Assembly: GCA_017051695.1 (NCBI GenBank)
Contig: JAFIDK010000001.1
Coordinates: 496,001-560,000 of the forward strand
Source of the DNA: Algoriphagus aestuarii
Lineage (GTDB): Bacteria; Bacteroidota; Bacteroidia; Cytophagales; Cyclobacteriaceae
Direction: 5' to 3'
Length of the DNA: 64,000 nucleotides
Below are positions 27,941 through 35,182 of this stretch, in pieces. Every line of letters starts with the position of its first letter. Positions within the stretch are counted from its first letter, which is position 1. Position numbers and translations under genes: made by a program. Under the pieces are notes generated by a model, which ran no database searches, had not been told where the DNA came from, and was given only the letters and a program-made list of their open reading frames with translations.

Positions 27941-28605
27941 ATCAAAGGACAACTTAGGATCAGATTCGGATCCGGACAAATTGCTTTATATTTTTCTATT
28001 TCCCGTTGGGAACAAACCCCTGGGAAATCCCCCACATTTCCTTGCATGTCCAGCATCAACTGAAAATGCAAATGCGGCGGCCAATCACCATTTTCGGGAA
28101 ATGGTCCGATATGGCAAAGTAAGTCACCCGCTTTCATCTCTTGGCCAACTTTAAGTTTTTCCAGATCGCTTAAAAACAAATGACCATAGAGGGAATAGAG
28201 TTTTTGGCCTTCAATTTCATGCTCCAGGATAATCGTGGGCCCGTAATTTCCAAATCCGGCATTATCCTGAAAAGAATGGATTATCCCATCCGAAGGAGCA
28301 AAAACCGCATTTCCTGCCTCAGCCCAAATGTCTACTCCCAAATGGATATTCCGAAAGTCAGACTCCTGCGTAGCAAAAACCTCCGATCTTCTATAAATCG
28401 CCCGATGCTCAAAATAGCCTCCAATACCATATTTCTTGTTTTGCCCAGAAAGCTTCCCAAAAACATAGGAATTGAATTCCTCCGTATTTCCTAAGTCGAT
28501 CGAATCTAATTCCGAATTAGCTGGACTAAAATCCAATTTCGAAGTATTACTTTCTGTTAAAGCTTCTCCCATGACGGGGAAAAATTGTAGGGCATTCCAA
28601 TTCAT
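27937..28605 (-). CDS. M23-family peptidase
   Basis: 222 residues with no signal peptide. LytM-type zinc motifs: HLGVDIWAEAGNAVFAPSDG at the start of the core, SLYGHLF in the middle and PPHLHFQLM at the C-terminal side. The tail QREIEKYKAICPDPNLIL resembles M23 domains that occur within larger fusion proteins with aminotransferases. It could therefore cut a peptide or cell-wall-like substrate in the cytoplasm or be exported by an unseen route. It is convergent with coaX, sharing CTAG. Confidence 0.82.
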   Translation of the reverse strand: MNWNALQFFPVMGEALTESNTSKLDFSPANSELDSIDLGNTEEFNSYVFGKLSGQNKKYGIGGYFEHRAIYRRSEVFATQESDFRNIHLGVDIWAEAGNAVFAPSDGIIHSFQDNAGFGNYGPTIILEHEIEGQKLYSLYGHLFLSDLEKLKVGQEMKAGDLLCHIGPFPENGDWPPHLHFQLMLDMQGNVGDFPGVCSQREIEKYKAICPDPNLILSCPLI

Positions 28606-28675
28606 GCCTGAAGATAAAAACTCCGGGGATTTGTTTGAATTCTATGTGAAAACAATTTGGGAGTAGCTGTTAATG

Positions 28676-28817
28676 GGTTTTGTTTTATAGGCGATTGGTT
28701 AAATTTAATTAAGGTGTCAGGCTGAGTGGAGTCGAAGCTTTGTCCAAACAAGAAAATTTAATTGTCCTCGACTCCGCTCGGACTGACATCATTTTTAGAT
28801 TCGTTTTCTGAAAAAAA
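28676..28817. repeat. Direct repeat copy 1 (142 bp) containing imperfect hairpin arms
   Basis: Copy 1 of a repeat whose second copy starts 328 nt further on without gaps. Within it, arms at 28715-28737 (GTCAGGCTGAGTGGAGTCGA core) and 28766-28788 (CTCGACTCCGCTCGGACTGAC core) pair imperfectly around a 28-nt loop. The core word GAGTGGAGTCGAAG is of a kind commonly seen as dispersed intergenic repeats in Bacteroidota. No coding sequence. Confidence 0.75.
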
Positions 28818-28829
28818 CACTTTCCAGCT

Positions 28830-28998
28830 GTTCAGGATTTGTAATCCTGAACCTGAATCTTAGGATTTTGAATCCGCTTACCTTTTCAAATATCAGGTAC
28901 ATAATCTTTGAATAATAGCGAGAATATTGTTTTGAATTACGCTGATATAAAAAGATTATAAATCTTCAGAACAAACTTCGGGATTGCAAATCCCGAAG
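28830..28998. repeat. Composite palindromic element, copy 1
   Basis: Starts with palindrome GTTCAGGATTTGTAATCCTG followed by AAC (28830-28852) and ends with palindrome CTTCGGGATTGCAAATCCCG followed by AAG (28976-28998), with a smaller AGATTATAAATCTTC hairpin in between. Two similar elements occur at 30256-30432 and 32542-32643. This copy lies exactly between the two 142-bp direct repeats. No coding potential seen. Confidence 0.7.
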
Positions 28999-29003
28999 AG
29001 CTA

Positions 29004-29145
29004 GGTTTTGTTTTATAGGCGATTGGTTAAATTTAATTAAGGTGTCAGGCTGAGCGGAGTCGAAGCCTTGTTCAAACAAGAAAATTTAATTGTCCTCGAC
29101 TCTGCTCGGACAGACATCAATATTAGATTCACTTTCTGACAAAAA
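29004..29145. repeat. Direct repeat copy 2 (142 bp)
   Basis: Collinear with 28676-28817 at an offset of 328 nt, with scattered substitutions, including T to C in the left hairpin arm and C to T in the right arm. The stretch from the M23 start (28605) to the dehydratase start (29187) holds only these repeats and the dehydratase promoter region. Confidence 0.75.
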
Positions 29146-29174
29146 AAATAATTCAAAAAATCTCCTCAATTCCC

Positions 29175-29182
29175 TAATTTCA
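29175..29182 (+). promoter_or_regulatory. Possible -7 element of the dehydratase gene
   Basis: TAATTTCA, two mismatches from TAnnTTTG, 4 nt before the ATG. The same context (ATTCCCTAATTTC) precedes batD at 58804, which is why I list it. Weak. Confidence 0.35.
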
Positions 29183-29186
29183 GGCC

Positions 29187-30137
29187 ATGAGCCATACCTT
29201 TCCTTCTCTTGCTGAAATCAAAGCAGCGCATGCTCGAATTCAGCCTTTTATTCATCGCACTCCGATTCTTTCCTCCACTGCCATTAATGAAATTGCTGGT
29301 TGTGAGATTTTCTTTAAATGCGAAAACTTCCAGAAAGTAGGCGCATTCAAAGCCCGTGGTGCTGCCAATGCTGTGATGAAACTAACCGAAGAACAGAAAG
29401 CTAAGGGAGTTGCAACTCATAGCTCAGGAAATCATGCAGCAGCTTTGGCTAGAGCGGCGAGTGTGGCCGGAATTCCTTCCTATATCGTAATGCCATCCAA
29501 CGCCCCTGAGATTAAGAAAAAGGCAGTAAAAGGATACGGCGGGCAAATCATCGAATGCGAACCAAATCTCAAAGCGAGAGAAACAACTTTAGAGTCGGTA
29601 GTAGCCAAAACCGGAGCGACATTTATTCCTCCCTACGATTTTATGGATGTGATCGAAGGACAGGCTACTTGCGCCTTGGAGTTAATTGAAGATCAACCCA
29701 ATTTGGATATCATCATGGCTCCTGTAGGTGGCGGAGGATTGCTGGGAGGTACTGCTTTGACAACACATTACCTTTCTCCCAATACTGAAGTAATTGCCGG
29801 AGAACCGGCTGGTGCAGATGATGCATTCCAATCTTTTCAGGCTGGAAAAATCATCCCACAATCAGGTCCTAATACCATCGCTGATGGACTTTTAACTTCC
29901 TTAGGAGTTTTGAATTTCGAGTTGATTCAAAATTATGTTTCAGATATTCTTTTGGCCACTGATCCTCAGATTATCGAAGCCATGCGCCTGATCTATGAGC
30001 GGATGAAAATCGTGATCGAACCCTCCTGTGCGGTACCATTAGCAGCTTTATTAGCCAATCAAGATCGCTTTGCAGGAAAGAAAGTAGGGATTATCCTTTC
30101 CGGTGGAAATGTGGATTTGGGAAAATTGCCTTTTTGA
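29187..30137 (+). CDS. PLP-dependent threonine/serine dehydratase or serine racemase
   Basis: 316 residues, fold-type II. Lys in KVGAFKARGAANAV forms the Schiff base; SSGNHAAALA binds the substrate carboxylate; the glycine loop GGGGLLGG holds PLP phosphate. No C-terminal ACT regulatory domain, so this is the short catabolic type. Members deaminate serine/threonine, racemise serine or act on hydroxyaspartate; the specificity is not clear here. It stands among repeats, with no operon partner. Confidence 0.9.
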   Translation: MSHTFPSLAEIKAAHARIQPFIHRTPILSSTAINEIAGCEIFFKCENFQKVGAFKARGAANAVMKLTEEQKAKGVATHSSGNHAAALARAASVAGIPSYIVMPSNAPEIKKKAVKGYGGQIIECEPNLKARETTLESVVAKTGATFIPPYDFMDVIEGQATCALELIEDQPNLDIIMAPVGGGGLLGGTALTTHYLSPNTEVIAGEPAGADDAFQSFQAGKIIPQSGPNTIADGLLTSLGVLNFELIQNYVSDILLATDPQIIEAMRLIYERMKIVIEPSCAVPLAALLANQDRFAGKKVGIILSGGNVDLGKLPF

Positions 30138-30140
30138 GTT

Positions 30141-30183
30141 TACCGCAGAGCACGCAAAGGTAAATTCAAAGTTCGCAAAGGGT
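30141..30183. repeat. Dispersed repeat fragment (CGCAAAG words)
   Basis: Two spaced words, CACGCAAAGG and GTTCGCAAAGG, in a CCGCAGAG context. This type of string recurs in intergenic regions of Bacteroidota genomes, from general knowledge. No function seen. Confidence 0.4.
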
Positions 30184-30255
30184 TTTTAAGCGTATAGAAA
30201 AGTAAAGCCAAATATCAGCGCAATTAGGGTTCATATATTAGTGCTGTTAGCGCTT

Positions 30256-30432
30256 TTCAGGATTTGCAATCCTGAACCTTAATTATAGGATTTCTAAACC
30301 AATAAAACCTAACCCTTATAATAAGTTAGTTAAACCAAGTTTAATTTGAAATAACATTCTTCAGGATCAAGTTATTATTGAATCGAAGATTAAAAATCTT
30401 CGGAAAGAGCTTCGGAATCGCAAATCCCGAAG
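30256..30432. repeat. Composite palindromic element, copy 2
   Basis: Same architecture as the 28830 copy: TTCAGGATTTGCAATCCTGA followed by A at 30256-30276, an inner GAAGATTAAAAATCTTC hairpin, then CTTCGGAATCGCAAATCCCG followed by AAG at 30410-30432. It fills most of the 303-nt gap between the dehydratase gene and the small-gene family. Confidence 0.7.
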
Positions 30433-30440
30433 AGCAGAAT

Positions 30441-30887
30441 TTAAATTCCATCTATCACTATATCTTGCATAGATAGATCAACCCTTACTTCATAAAGCGT
30501 AAATGAATAGTTGTGTTCAAATCTTTTCTGGGAACAAAAGTCCTCTGCCATCATAACAAATACTTTTTCATTCTTCTTTCCATTAAACTCTCCCCATTTG
30601 GACCAATCCTGAAAATCTAACTCCGAAGCATAAAAAAACTTGCCTTTTTCAATTTCTGAAATGGTCAGACTCTTTGTTTCAGGTTCTGCTGAATATCTAG
30701 TATGATCCAAATGTACTGTTCCATTTTCTGGAAATTCTTTGCTGTAAATAAAATCCCTTTTATCTCTTAAACCATGTTTGACAATCCTCCATTCTTTACA
30801 GTCATCTAAAATGATAACTATAGGATCTTCTTGATTTACAGGAAGAAGTCTCCAAAATGCAATAAAAATAACTATTAATTTCCACAT
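30441..30887 (-). CDS. Small exported protein family, copy A1
   Basis: 148 residues. A hydrophobic N-terminus (MWKLIVIFIAFWRLLPV) suggests export or a membrane anchor. The body shares motifs with the three neighbouring copies: IILDDCKEW near the start, SELDFQDW in the middle, and VFVMMAEDFCSQKRFEHNY then FTLYEV near the end. Two conserved Cys could form a disulfide. I do not recognise the family. It is the second gene of a B-A unit (B1 starts 473 nt upstream), and the last 7 residues are extra compared with copy A2. Confidence 0.75.
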   Translation of the reverse strand: MWKLIVIFIAFWRLLPVNQEDPIVIILDDCKEWRIVKHGLRDKRDFIYSKEFPENGTVHLDHTRYSAEPETKSLTISEIEKGKFFYASELDFQDWSKWGEFNGKKNEKVFVMMAEDFCSQKRFEHNYSFTLYEVRVDLSMQDIVIDGI

Positions 30888-31246
30888 GGTTTGTCCAAAT
30901 TCTTTGAAATTTCAGATACATTACACTTACTGCAATCCTATTCCTCCCTAGATACATGAAGTTTCACTTCATATAGGGTGAATTTTTGACCAAAGGCAAA
31001 ACGGTTCCTTGAACAATAATCTTCGGGTCTCAGGATAAATATCCTTGGACTTGAATCAATTGACAACTCATACCATTGACTTAAACTTAACTCTGAGGTA
31101 AATAAATGTGGAGATTCTAAAATTTTAGAATAAGTTATTTCTCTTGTTGAAAGACTATCTTCTTCATCTAACCAGGCATGTGTAAATCCGATCAATGGCC
31201 AGTCATTTGATTTTTTTTGATAAGTAAAGTGATCTTTATTTACCCA
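30781..31246. repeat. 466-bp near-identical duplicated block, copy 1
   Basis: Identical to 31933-32398 except for a handful of single-base differences (for example at 30786, 30818, 31125 and 31170), at a constant offset of 1152 nt. It covers the last ~100 codons of B1, the B-A gap and the first ~35 codons of A1. Sequence on both sides is far less similar, so the block has been homogenised or recently copied. Confidence 0.85.
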
Positions 31247-31360
31247 AATATCGGATCGATCCCAATTTTGACAATCATCTACTAAAATAAAGACAGAATT
31301 TTTTGGACCACTTAGAGGAAACAATACTGAAAGAAAAATGAGTGATATCAAATTCCACAT
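30938..31360 (-). CDS. Small exported protein family, copy B1
   Basis: 140 residues. A hydrophobic N-terminus (MWNLISLIFLSVLFPLSG) is followed by the family features: ILVDDCQNW, SELSLSQWYEL, IFILRPEDYCSRNRFAFGQ and FTLYEVKLHV at the end. From about residue 40 it is almost identical to copy B2, but the first 38 residues differ clearly. It leads a unit with A1 (50-nt gap). Function unknown. Confidence 0.75.
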   Translation of the reverse strand: MWNLISLIFLSVLFPLSGPKNSVFILVDDCQNWDRSDIWVNKDHFTYQKKSNDWPLIGFTHAWLDEEDSLSTREITYSKILESPHLFTSELSLSQWYELSIDSSPRIFILRPEDYCSRNRFAFGQKFTLYEVKLHVSREE

Positions 31361-31495
31361 AATTGAATTAGGATGTTTGTCGCTTTACATAGTAATCTCC
31401 TATACTTTCCTGGCGTTGACCATAATTTATAATTAAGACCAGTCTTGAACTTACAAGTTAAGATTTAATCCATTGAAGCGTCGGACTTAAAAATA

Positions 31496-31529
31496 AAAAC
31501 CCTCCCAGAATTGCTTCCAGGAGGGTTTT
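31496..31529 (-). terminator. Terminator after copy A2 unit
   Basis: AAAACCCTCC and GGAGGGTTTT form a 10-bp stem; on the minus strand the 3' T-run follows. It lies 84 nt downstream of the A2 stop. A close relative of this hairpin, with the same CCCAGAATT loop, follows the GMC gene at 32665. Confidence 0.8.
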
Positions 31530-31613
31530 CTATTTTTTAGACTTTTAAATTTAAAATTCTGCAATTAATTTTATATTTCTCATTATAGCTTTCTGAATTT
31601 AATATCCATTTTT

Positions 31614-32039
31614 TTATTCTTGTAATAGCAAGTTAATTCTTACTTCATAAAGCGTAAATGAATAGCCATATTCAAACCTCTTTCGGGAACAAAAGTCTTC
31701 TGCCATCATAACAAAGAGCTTTTTACCCTTCATTTTATTAAGATCATACCAATCTTGGAAATCTAACTGCGAAGAATTAAAAAACTCCCCTTTTTCAATT
31801 TCTGGCTTTGTTAAAGACTGAATTTCTGGCTCTGGAACGGAATTGAATCTAGTATGTCTCAGCATTACAGAAACATTTTCCGGAAACTCTTTGCTGTAAA
31901 TAAAATCTCATTTATCATTTAATCCATTTTGAACAATTCTCCATTCTTTACAGTCATCTAAAATGATAATTATAGGATCTTCTTGATTTACAGGAAGAAG
32001 TCTCCAAAATGCAATAAAAATAACTATTAATTTCCACAT
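31614..32039 (-). pseudogene. Small exported protein family, copy A2, broken by an in-frame stop
   Basis: The reading frame from the ATG at 32039 matches copy A1 (MWKLIVIFIAFWRLLPVNQE start, IILDDCKEWRIV) but reaches TGA at 31908-31910, where A1 has an AGG arginine codon. After the stop the same frame continues with full family similarity (DFIYSKEFPEN, then EDFCSRKRF and FTLYEV). An internal restart at 31865 could give an 83-residue C-terminal piece, so partial expression cannot be ruled out. It lacks A1's last 7 residues. Confidence 0.85.
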
Positions 32040-32398
32040 GGTTTGTCCAAATTCTTTGAAATTTCAGATACATTACACTTACTGCAATCCTATTCCTCCC
32101 TAGATACATGAAGTTTCACTTCATATAGGGTGAATTTTTGACCAAAGGCAAAACGGTTCCTTGAACAATAATCTTCGGGTCTCAGGATAAATATCCTTGG
32201 ACTTGAATCAATTGACAACTCATACCATTGACTTAAACTTAACTCTGAGGTAAATAAATGTGGAGATTCTAAAATTTCAGAATAAGTTATTTCTCTTGTT
32301 GAAAGACTATCTTCTTCATTTAACCAGGCATGTGTAAATCCGATCAATGGCCAGTCATTTGATTTTTTTTGATAAGTAAAGTGATCTTTATTTACCCA
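31933..32398. repeat. 466-bp near-identical duplicated block, copy 2
   Basis: Partner of 30781-31246. Its edges fall inside genes: beyond 32398 the B-copy N-termini differ, and before 31933 the A copies differ by substitutions, the stop codon and a small indel. Confidence 0.85.
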
Positions 32399-32512
32399 TA
32401 TATCTGATTGACCCCAATTTTGACAATTATCTAATAAAACATAGACTTCTTTTTGTTCTTTCTTTAGAAGAAACAAGGAAATAATGGGTATGAAAAAAAT
32501 CAACTTCCACAT
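32090..32512 (-). CDS. Small exported protein family, copy B2
   Basis: 140 residues. Hydrophobic start MWKLIFFIPIISLFLL, then VLLDNCQNW (Asn where B1 has Asp), and near-identity with B1 from the WVNKDHFTYQ segment onward, including PEDYCSRNRF and FTLYEVKLHV. First gene of the B2-A2 unit; A2 follows after 50 nt and is broken. Unrecognised family; export and a two-Cys fold are inferred from sequence pattern. Confidence 0.75.
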   Translation of the reverse strand: MWKLIFFIPIISLFLLKKEQKEVYVLLDNCQNWGQSDIWVNKDHFTYQKKSNDWPLIGFTHAWLNEEDSLSTREITYSEILESPHLFTSELSLSQWYELSIDSSPRIFILRPEDYCSRNRFAFGQKFTLYEVKLHVSREE

Positions 32513-32541
32513 GGATTTACTGAGTCAATTGCTATTCCTCT

Positions 32542-32643
32542 GTTCAGGATTTGTATTCCTGAACTTAGATCATAGGATTTATAATCCGGTAATTTAAAGG
32601 TTAAAAACTTACAGAAAGTACTTCGGGATTGCAAATCCCAAAG
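32542..32643. repeat. Composite palindromic element, copy 3
   Basis: Shortest copy: GTTCAGGATTTGTATTCCTG followed by AAC (32542-32564), an AGGATTTATAATCC word, then CTTCGGGATTGCAAATCCCA followed by AAG (32621-32643). Same order and orientation as copies 1 and 2. Confidence 0.7.
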
Positions 32644-32664
32644 AGCAAGGGTATTTCTAGCAAA

Positions 32665-32698
32665 AAAACCCTCCCAGAATTACTTCGAAGAGGGTTTT
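32665..32698 (-). terminator. Terminator after the GMC oxidoreductase gene
   Basis: AAAACCCTC and GAGGGTTTT form a stem whose minus-strand T-run follows. It lies 98 nt beyond the GMC stop and shares its loop start with the hairpin at 31496. Confidence 0.75.
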
Positions 32699-32718
32699 CA
32701 AATGTGTTTATATAAAGA

Positions 32719-32755
32719 GAGATTTCTCCTTTCGAAAGCTCCAGTCGAAATGACT
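32719..32755. repeat. Dispersed repeat fragment (GAGATTTCTC / GTCGAAATGAC)
   Basis: The words GAGATTTCTC, TTTCGAAAGC and CAGTCGAAATGAC occur together. This combination is a frequent intergenic repeat in Bacteroidota, from general knowledge. Single degenerate copy here. Confidence 0.4.
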
Positions 32756-32795
32756 AATATTTTATTTTCAGCTTTCTCACTTTAGCTTTCAGACT

Positions 32796-34505
32796 TCACT
32801 TCTTGCTTTCCGCTACCGCATGATGCGCTGCTCTCGCCGCAAAAGCCATATAGGTTAAAGAAGGGTTTTGTGTGGAAGTGGAAGTCATACTTGCTCCATC
32901 CGTCACATACACATTCGGTACGGCATGAAGCTGATGGTTAGCATTCAGTAGAGAAGTTTTAGGGTCTTTGCCCATTCTCACGCCTCCCATTTCATGGATA
33001 TCCAATCCCGGTTGACGATGATCGTCATTCACCCGGATATTGGTAAATCCGGCTTTCTCAAACATCTCTGACATCTGTTCCTGATAATCCTTGATCATCT
33101 TCTCGTCATTGTCATCGTAATCCACACTGATCTTCAGCTGAGGCATGCCATAAGGATCTCTCAAGTTCGGATCCAAAGCCACATAGTTGCTTTCCTTTGG
33201 AATGGTCTCTCCCATCATATGCGAACCCACATACCAAGGACCGTATTGATCTGGATTTAGTAAATTATTTTTCAAATCCATTCCGATTCCTTCGGTATTA
33301 GGTCTGACGCCTCGGCTTGCTGAGAACCCTGCGGCATAACCCCGAAGGAAATCCGTTTCCTGCTTGTACACATTTCGGAATCTTGGGAAATATGCACTCG
33401 TTGGTCTTCCGCCTGAAGTGGTATACTCCAAATGGCCTTCATACTGCCCGGAAACCTGTGCTCTATAATTATGGAATGCCACGTATTTGCCAAGCAATCC
33501 ATTGTCATTCCCCAATCCATTTGGAAAACGATTGGAAGTGGAATTCATCAAGATCAAATTGGAATTCAAAGCTGCTGCATTGAGGAAAATCACCGGAGCA
33601 TAAAACTCCTCCAATTCCTTGGTATTCGCGTCGATGATTCGTACGCCTGTTGCCTTTCCTGCTTCTTCATCATATATAATGGAATGAACCACCGCATCTG
33701 GTCTCAATGTTAGATTTCCTGTTTTCAAAGCCCATGGAATAGTAGACGAGTTAGAGCTGAAATAGCCACCAAAAGGACATCCTCTTTGGCAGAGGTTTCT
33801 ATTTTGGCAAAAAGCCCTGCCTTGTGCAGTAAATTCCGGCCTGGGTTCATGGATATGTGCACATCTTGAAGAAATCAAATGGCGGTCGTTTCCATAGGCT
33901 TTTTTGAGTTGCTCTTGGAAGTGTTTTTCAACAATATTCAGATCATAACCTGGTAAAAATTCCCCATCTGGTAAATTAGGAAGTCCGTCTTTGTTACCAG
34001 AAACTCCGGCAAACTTCTCCACATGACTATACCAAGATGCAATGTCCTTGTATCGAATCGGCCAATCCACAGCAAACCCATCTCTCGCCGGACCTTCAAA
34101 ATCAAAGTCAGACCAACGCTGCACCTGTCTCGCCCATAAAAGAGACTTTCCTCCTACTTGATAGCCCCGGATCCAGTCAAATGGCTTTTCCTGTACATAG
34201 GGATGCTCTGCATCCTTCACAAAGAAATGCTTGGCATCTTCCCGAAAGGCATAACATTTACTGACAATCGGATTTGCTTCTTTTTCGGCTTGAGTGATCT
34301 GTCCCCGATGTTCAAATTCATAAGGAAGCATATTCGTTGTAGGATAATCCTTGACATGCTCTACATTCCTTCCTCGCTCCAGCATCAGGGTTTTTACCCC
34401 AAGGTCACAAAGCTCCTTAGCTGCCCAACTTCCACTGATTCCAGAACCGATCACGATGGCTTCGTATGTCCGTTCCTGTTTGTTTCTGATATTTAAATTA
34501 GCCAT
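32796..34505 (-). CDS. GMC-family oxidoreductase (flavoprotein large subunit)
   Basis: 569 residues. FAD motif IGSGISGSWAAKELCDLGV at the N-terminus, an FAD-loop GGKSLLWARQVQRW, a Cys-rich CQNRNLCQRGCPFGG segment, and the C-terminal active-site blocks DIHEMGGVRMG (His) and TDGASMTSTSTQNPSL (Asn). It matches the large subunits of gluconate/sorbitol-type membrane dehydrogenases. It overlaps by 8 nt the gene for the small subunit. The electron acceptor is probably a cytochrome c, but none is in the window. Substrate unknown. Confidence 0.9.
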   Translation of the reverse strand: MANLNIRNKQERTYEAIVIGSGISGSWAAKELCDLGVKTLMLERGRNVEHVKDYPTTNMLPYEFEHRGQITQAEKEANPIVSKCYAFREDAKHFFVKDAEHPYVQEKPFDWIRGYQVGGKSLLWARQVQRWSDFDFEGPARDGFAVDWPIRYKDIASWYSHVEKFAGVSGNKDGLPNLPDGEFLPGYDLNIVEKHFQEQLKKAYGNDRHLISSRCAHIHEPRPEFTAQGRAFCQNRNLCQRGCPFGGYFSSNSSTIPWALKTGNLTLRPDAVVHSIIYDEEAGKATGVRIIDANTKELEEFYAPVIFLNAAALNSNLILMNSTSNRFPNGLGNDNGLLGKYVAFHNYRAQVSGQYEGHLEYTTSGGRPTSAYFPRFRNVYKQETDFLRGYAAGFSASRGVRPNTEGIGMDLKNNLLNPDQYGPWYVGSHMMGETIPKESNYVALDPNLRDPYGMPQLKISVDYDDNDEKMIKDYQEQMSEMFEKAGFTNIRVNDDHRQPGLDIHEMGGVRMGKDPKTSLLNANHQLHAVPNVYVTDGASMTSTSTQNPSLTYMAFAARAAHHAVAESKK

Positions 34506-35070
34506 TGATTCTATGTTTTTGGATATCCGAAATCAACACAGAACCATTGTATGCTCCAGGGATCAAGGAATAGGGTATTACTTCAGATTGGATGTACTCA
34601 GAGGCCATATAGCCCTGAATCGTCAATCTTTTTGTCGTATTTAAAAAATAGGAAATCGCTTTGTTTTCAGCACCTTTCTCGGTTTCATCCACTTCCAGGT
34701 TTTGACCGGAGAGAATTAATGTTTCTTTTTCCTTGGTAGTCAATTTGGCAAAGCTCCCACCGGCAGATTCTTTGGCAAAGTCCGGAAATGCTGCCAAACC
34801 TGTAGAAAACATTGTTTGCTCTTCTGAATCCAGGCAATCATTGACCATGACCAGGATAAAGTCTGGCACTTCAATCTCAAGAGCTCCTTTTATCTCTCCT
34901 GACGGAATGATGGCATTGGATATATCCCCAAGCAATTGCTTTTGGGATTGGGTGATTTTAAGGTTTTCATAAGCTGTGAGTATATCATCTGAACTGAAAT
35001 CGCAGGAAGGAATGAATGCCAATCCTCCTGAAATTAAAGCCAGATGCCTCAGGGCAATCCTTCTGTTCAT
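34498..35070 (-). CDS. Gluconate 2-dehydrogenase subunit 3-like protein
   Basis: 190 residues. A twin-arginine start (MNRRIALRHLALISGGLAF) followed by IPSC indicates Tat export, perhaps also lipidation at the Cys. The rest matches the small subunit-3 pattern (LGDISNAIIPSGEIKGALEI, later SLIPGAYNGSV). It is translationally coupled to the GMC subunit, which has no signal of its own and may be carried across with this partner. That co-export is known for related dehydrogenases and is inferred here. Confidence 0.82.
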   Translation of the reverse strand: MNRRIALRHLALISGGLAFIPSCDFSSDDILTAYENLKITQSQKQLLGDISNAIIPSGEIKGALEIEVPDFILVMVNDCLDSEEQTMFSTGLAAFPDFAKESAGGSFAKLTTKEKETLILSGQNLEVDETEKGAENKAISYFLNTTKRLTIQGYMASEYIQSEVIPYSLIPGAYNGSVLISDIQKHRING

Positions 35071-35182
35071 AGATTCTTATTTTGGGTAAGATTAAATCGG
35101 GCATTGAATGTAATCAAAATGGTCATGAAAATCTATTGTTTTATGACCCTTGGCAAGAATACTCCCAATTGTATCTGACTGA

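Noticed and set aside
28676-29145. CRISPR-like array
   Set aside because: Only two repeat copies of 142 bp with a single long interval; no cas genes and no regular spacing.
28606-32795. Remnant of a prophage or integrative element
   Set aside because: No integrase, transposase, phage gene, or tRNA attachment site is present; the repeats and the small family are the only odd features.
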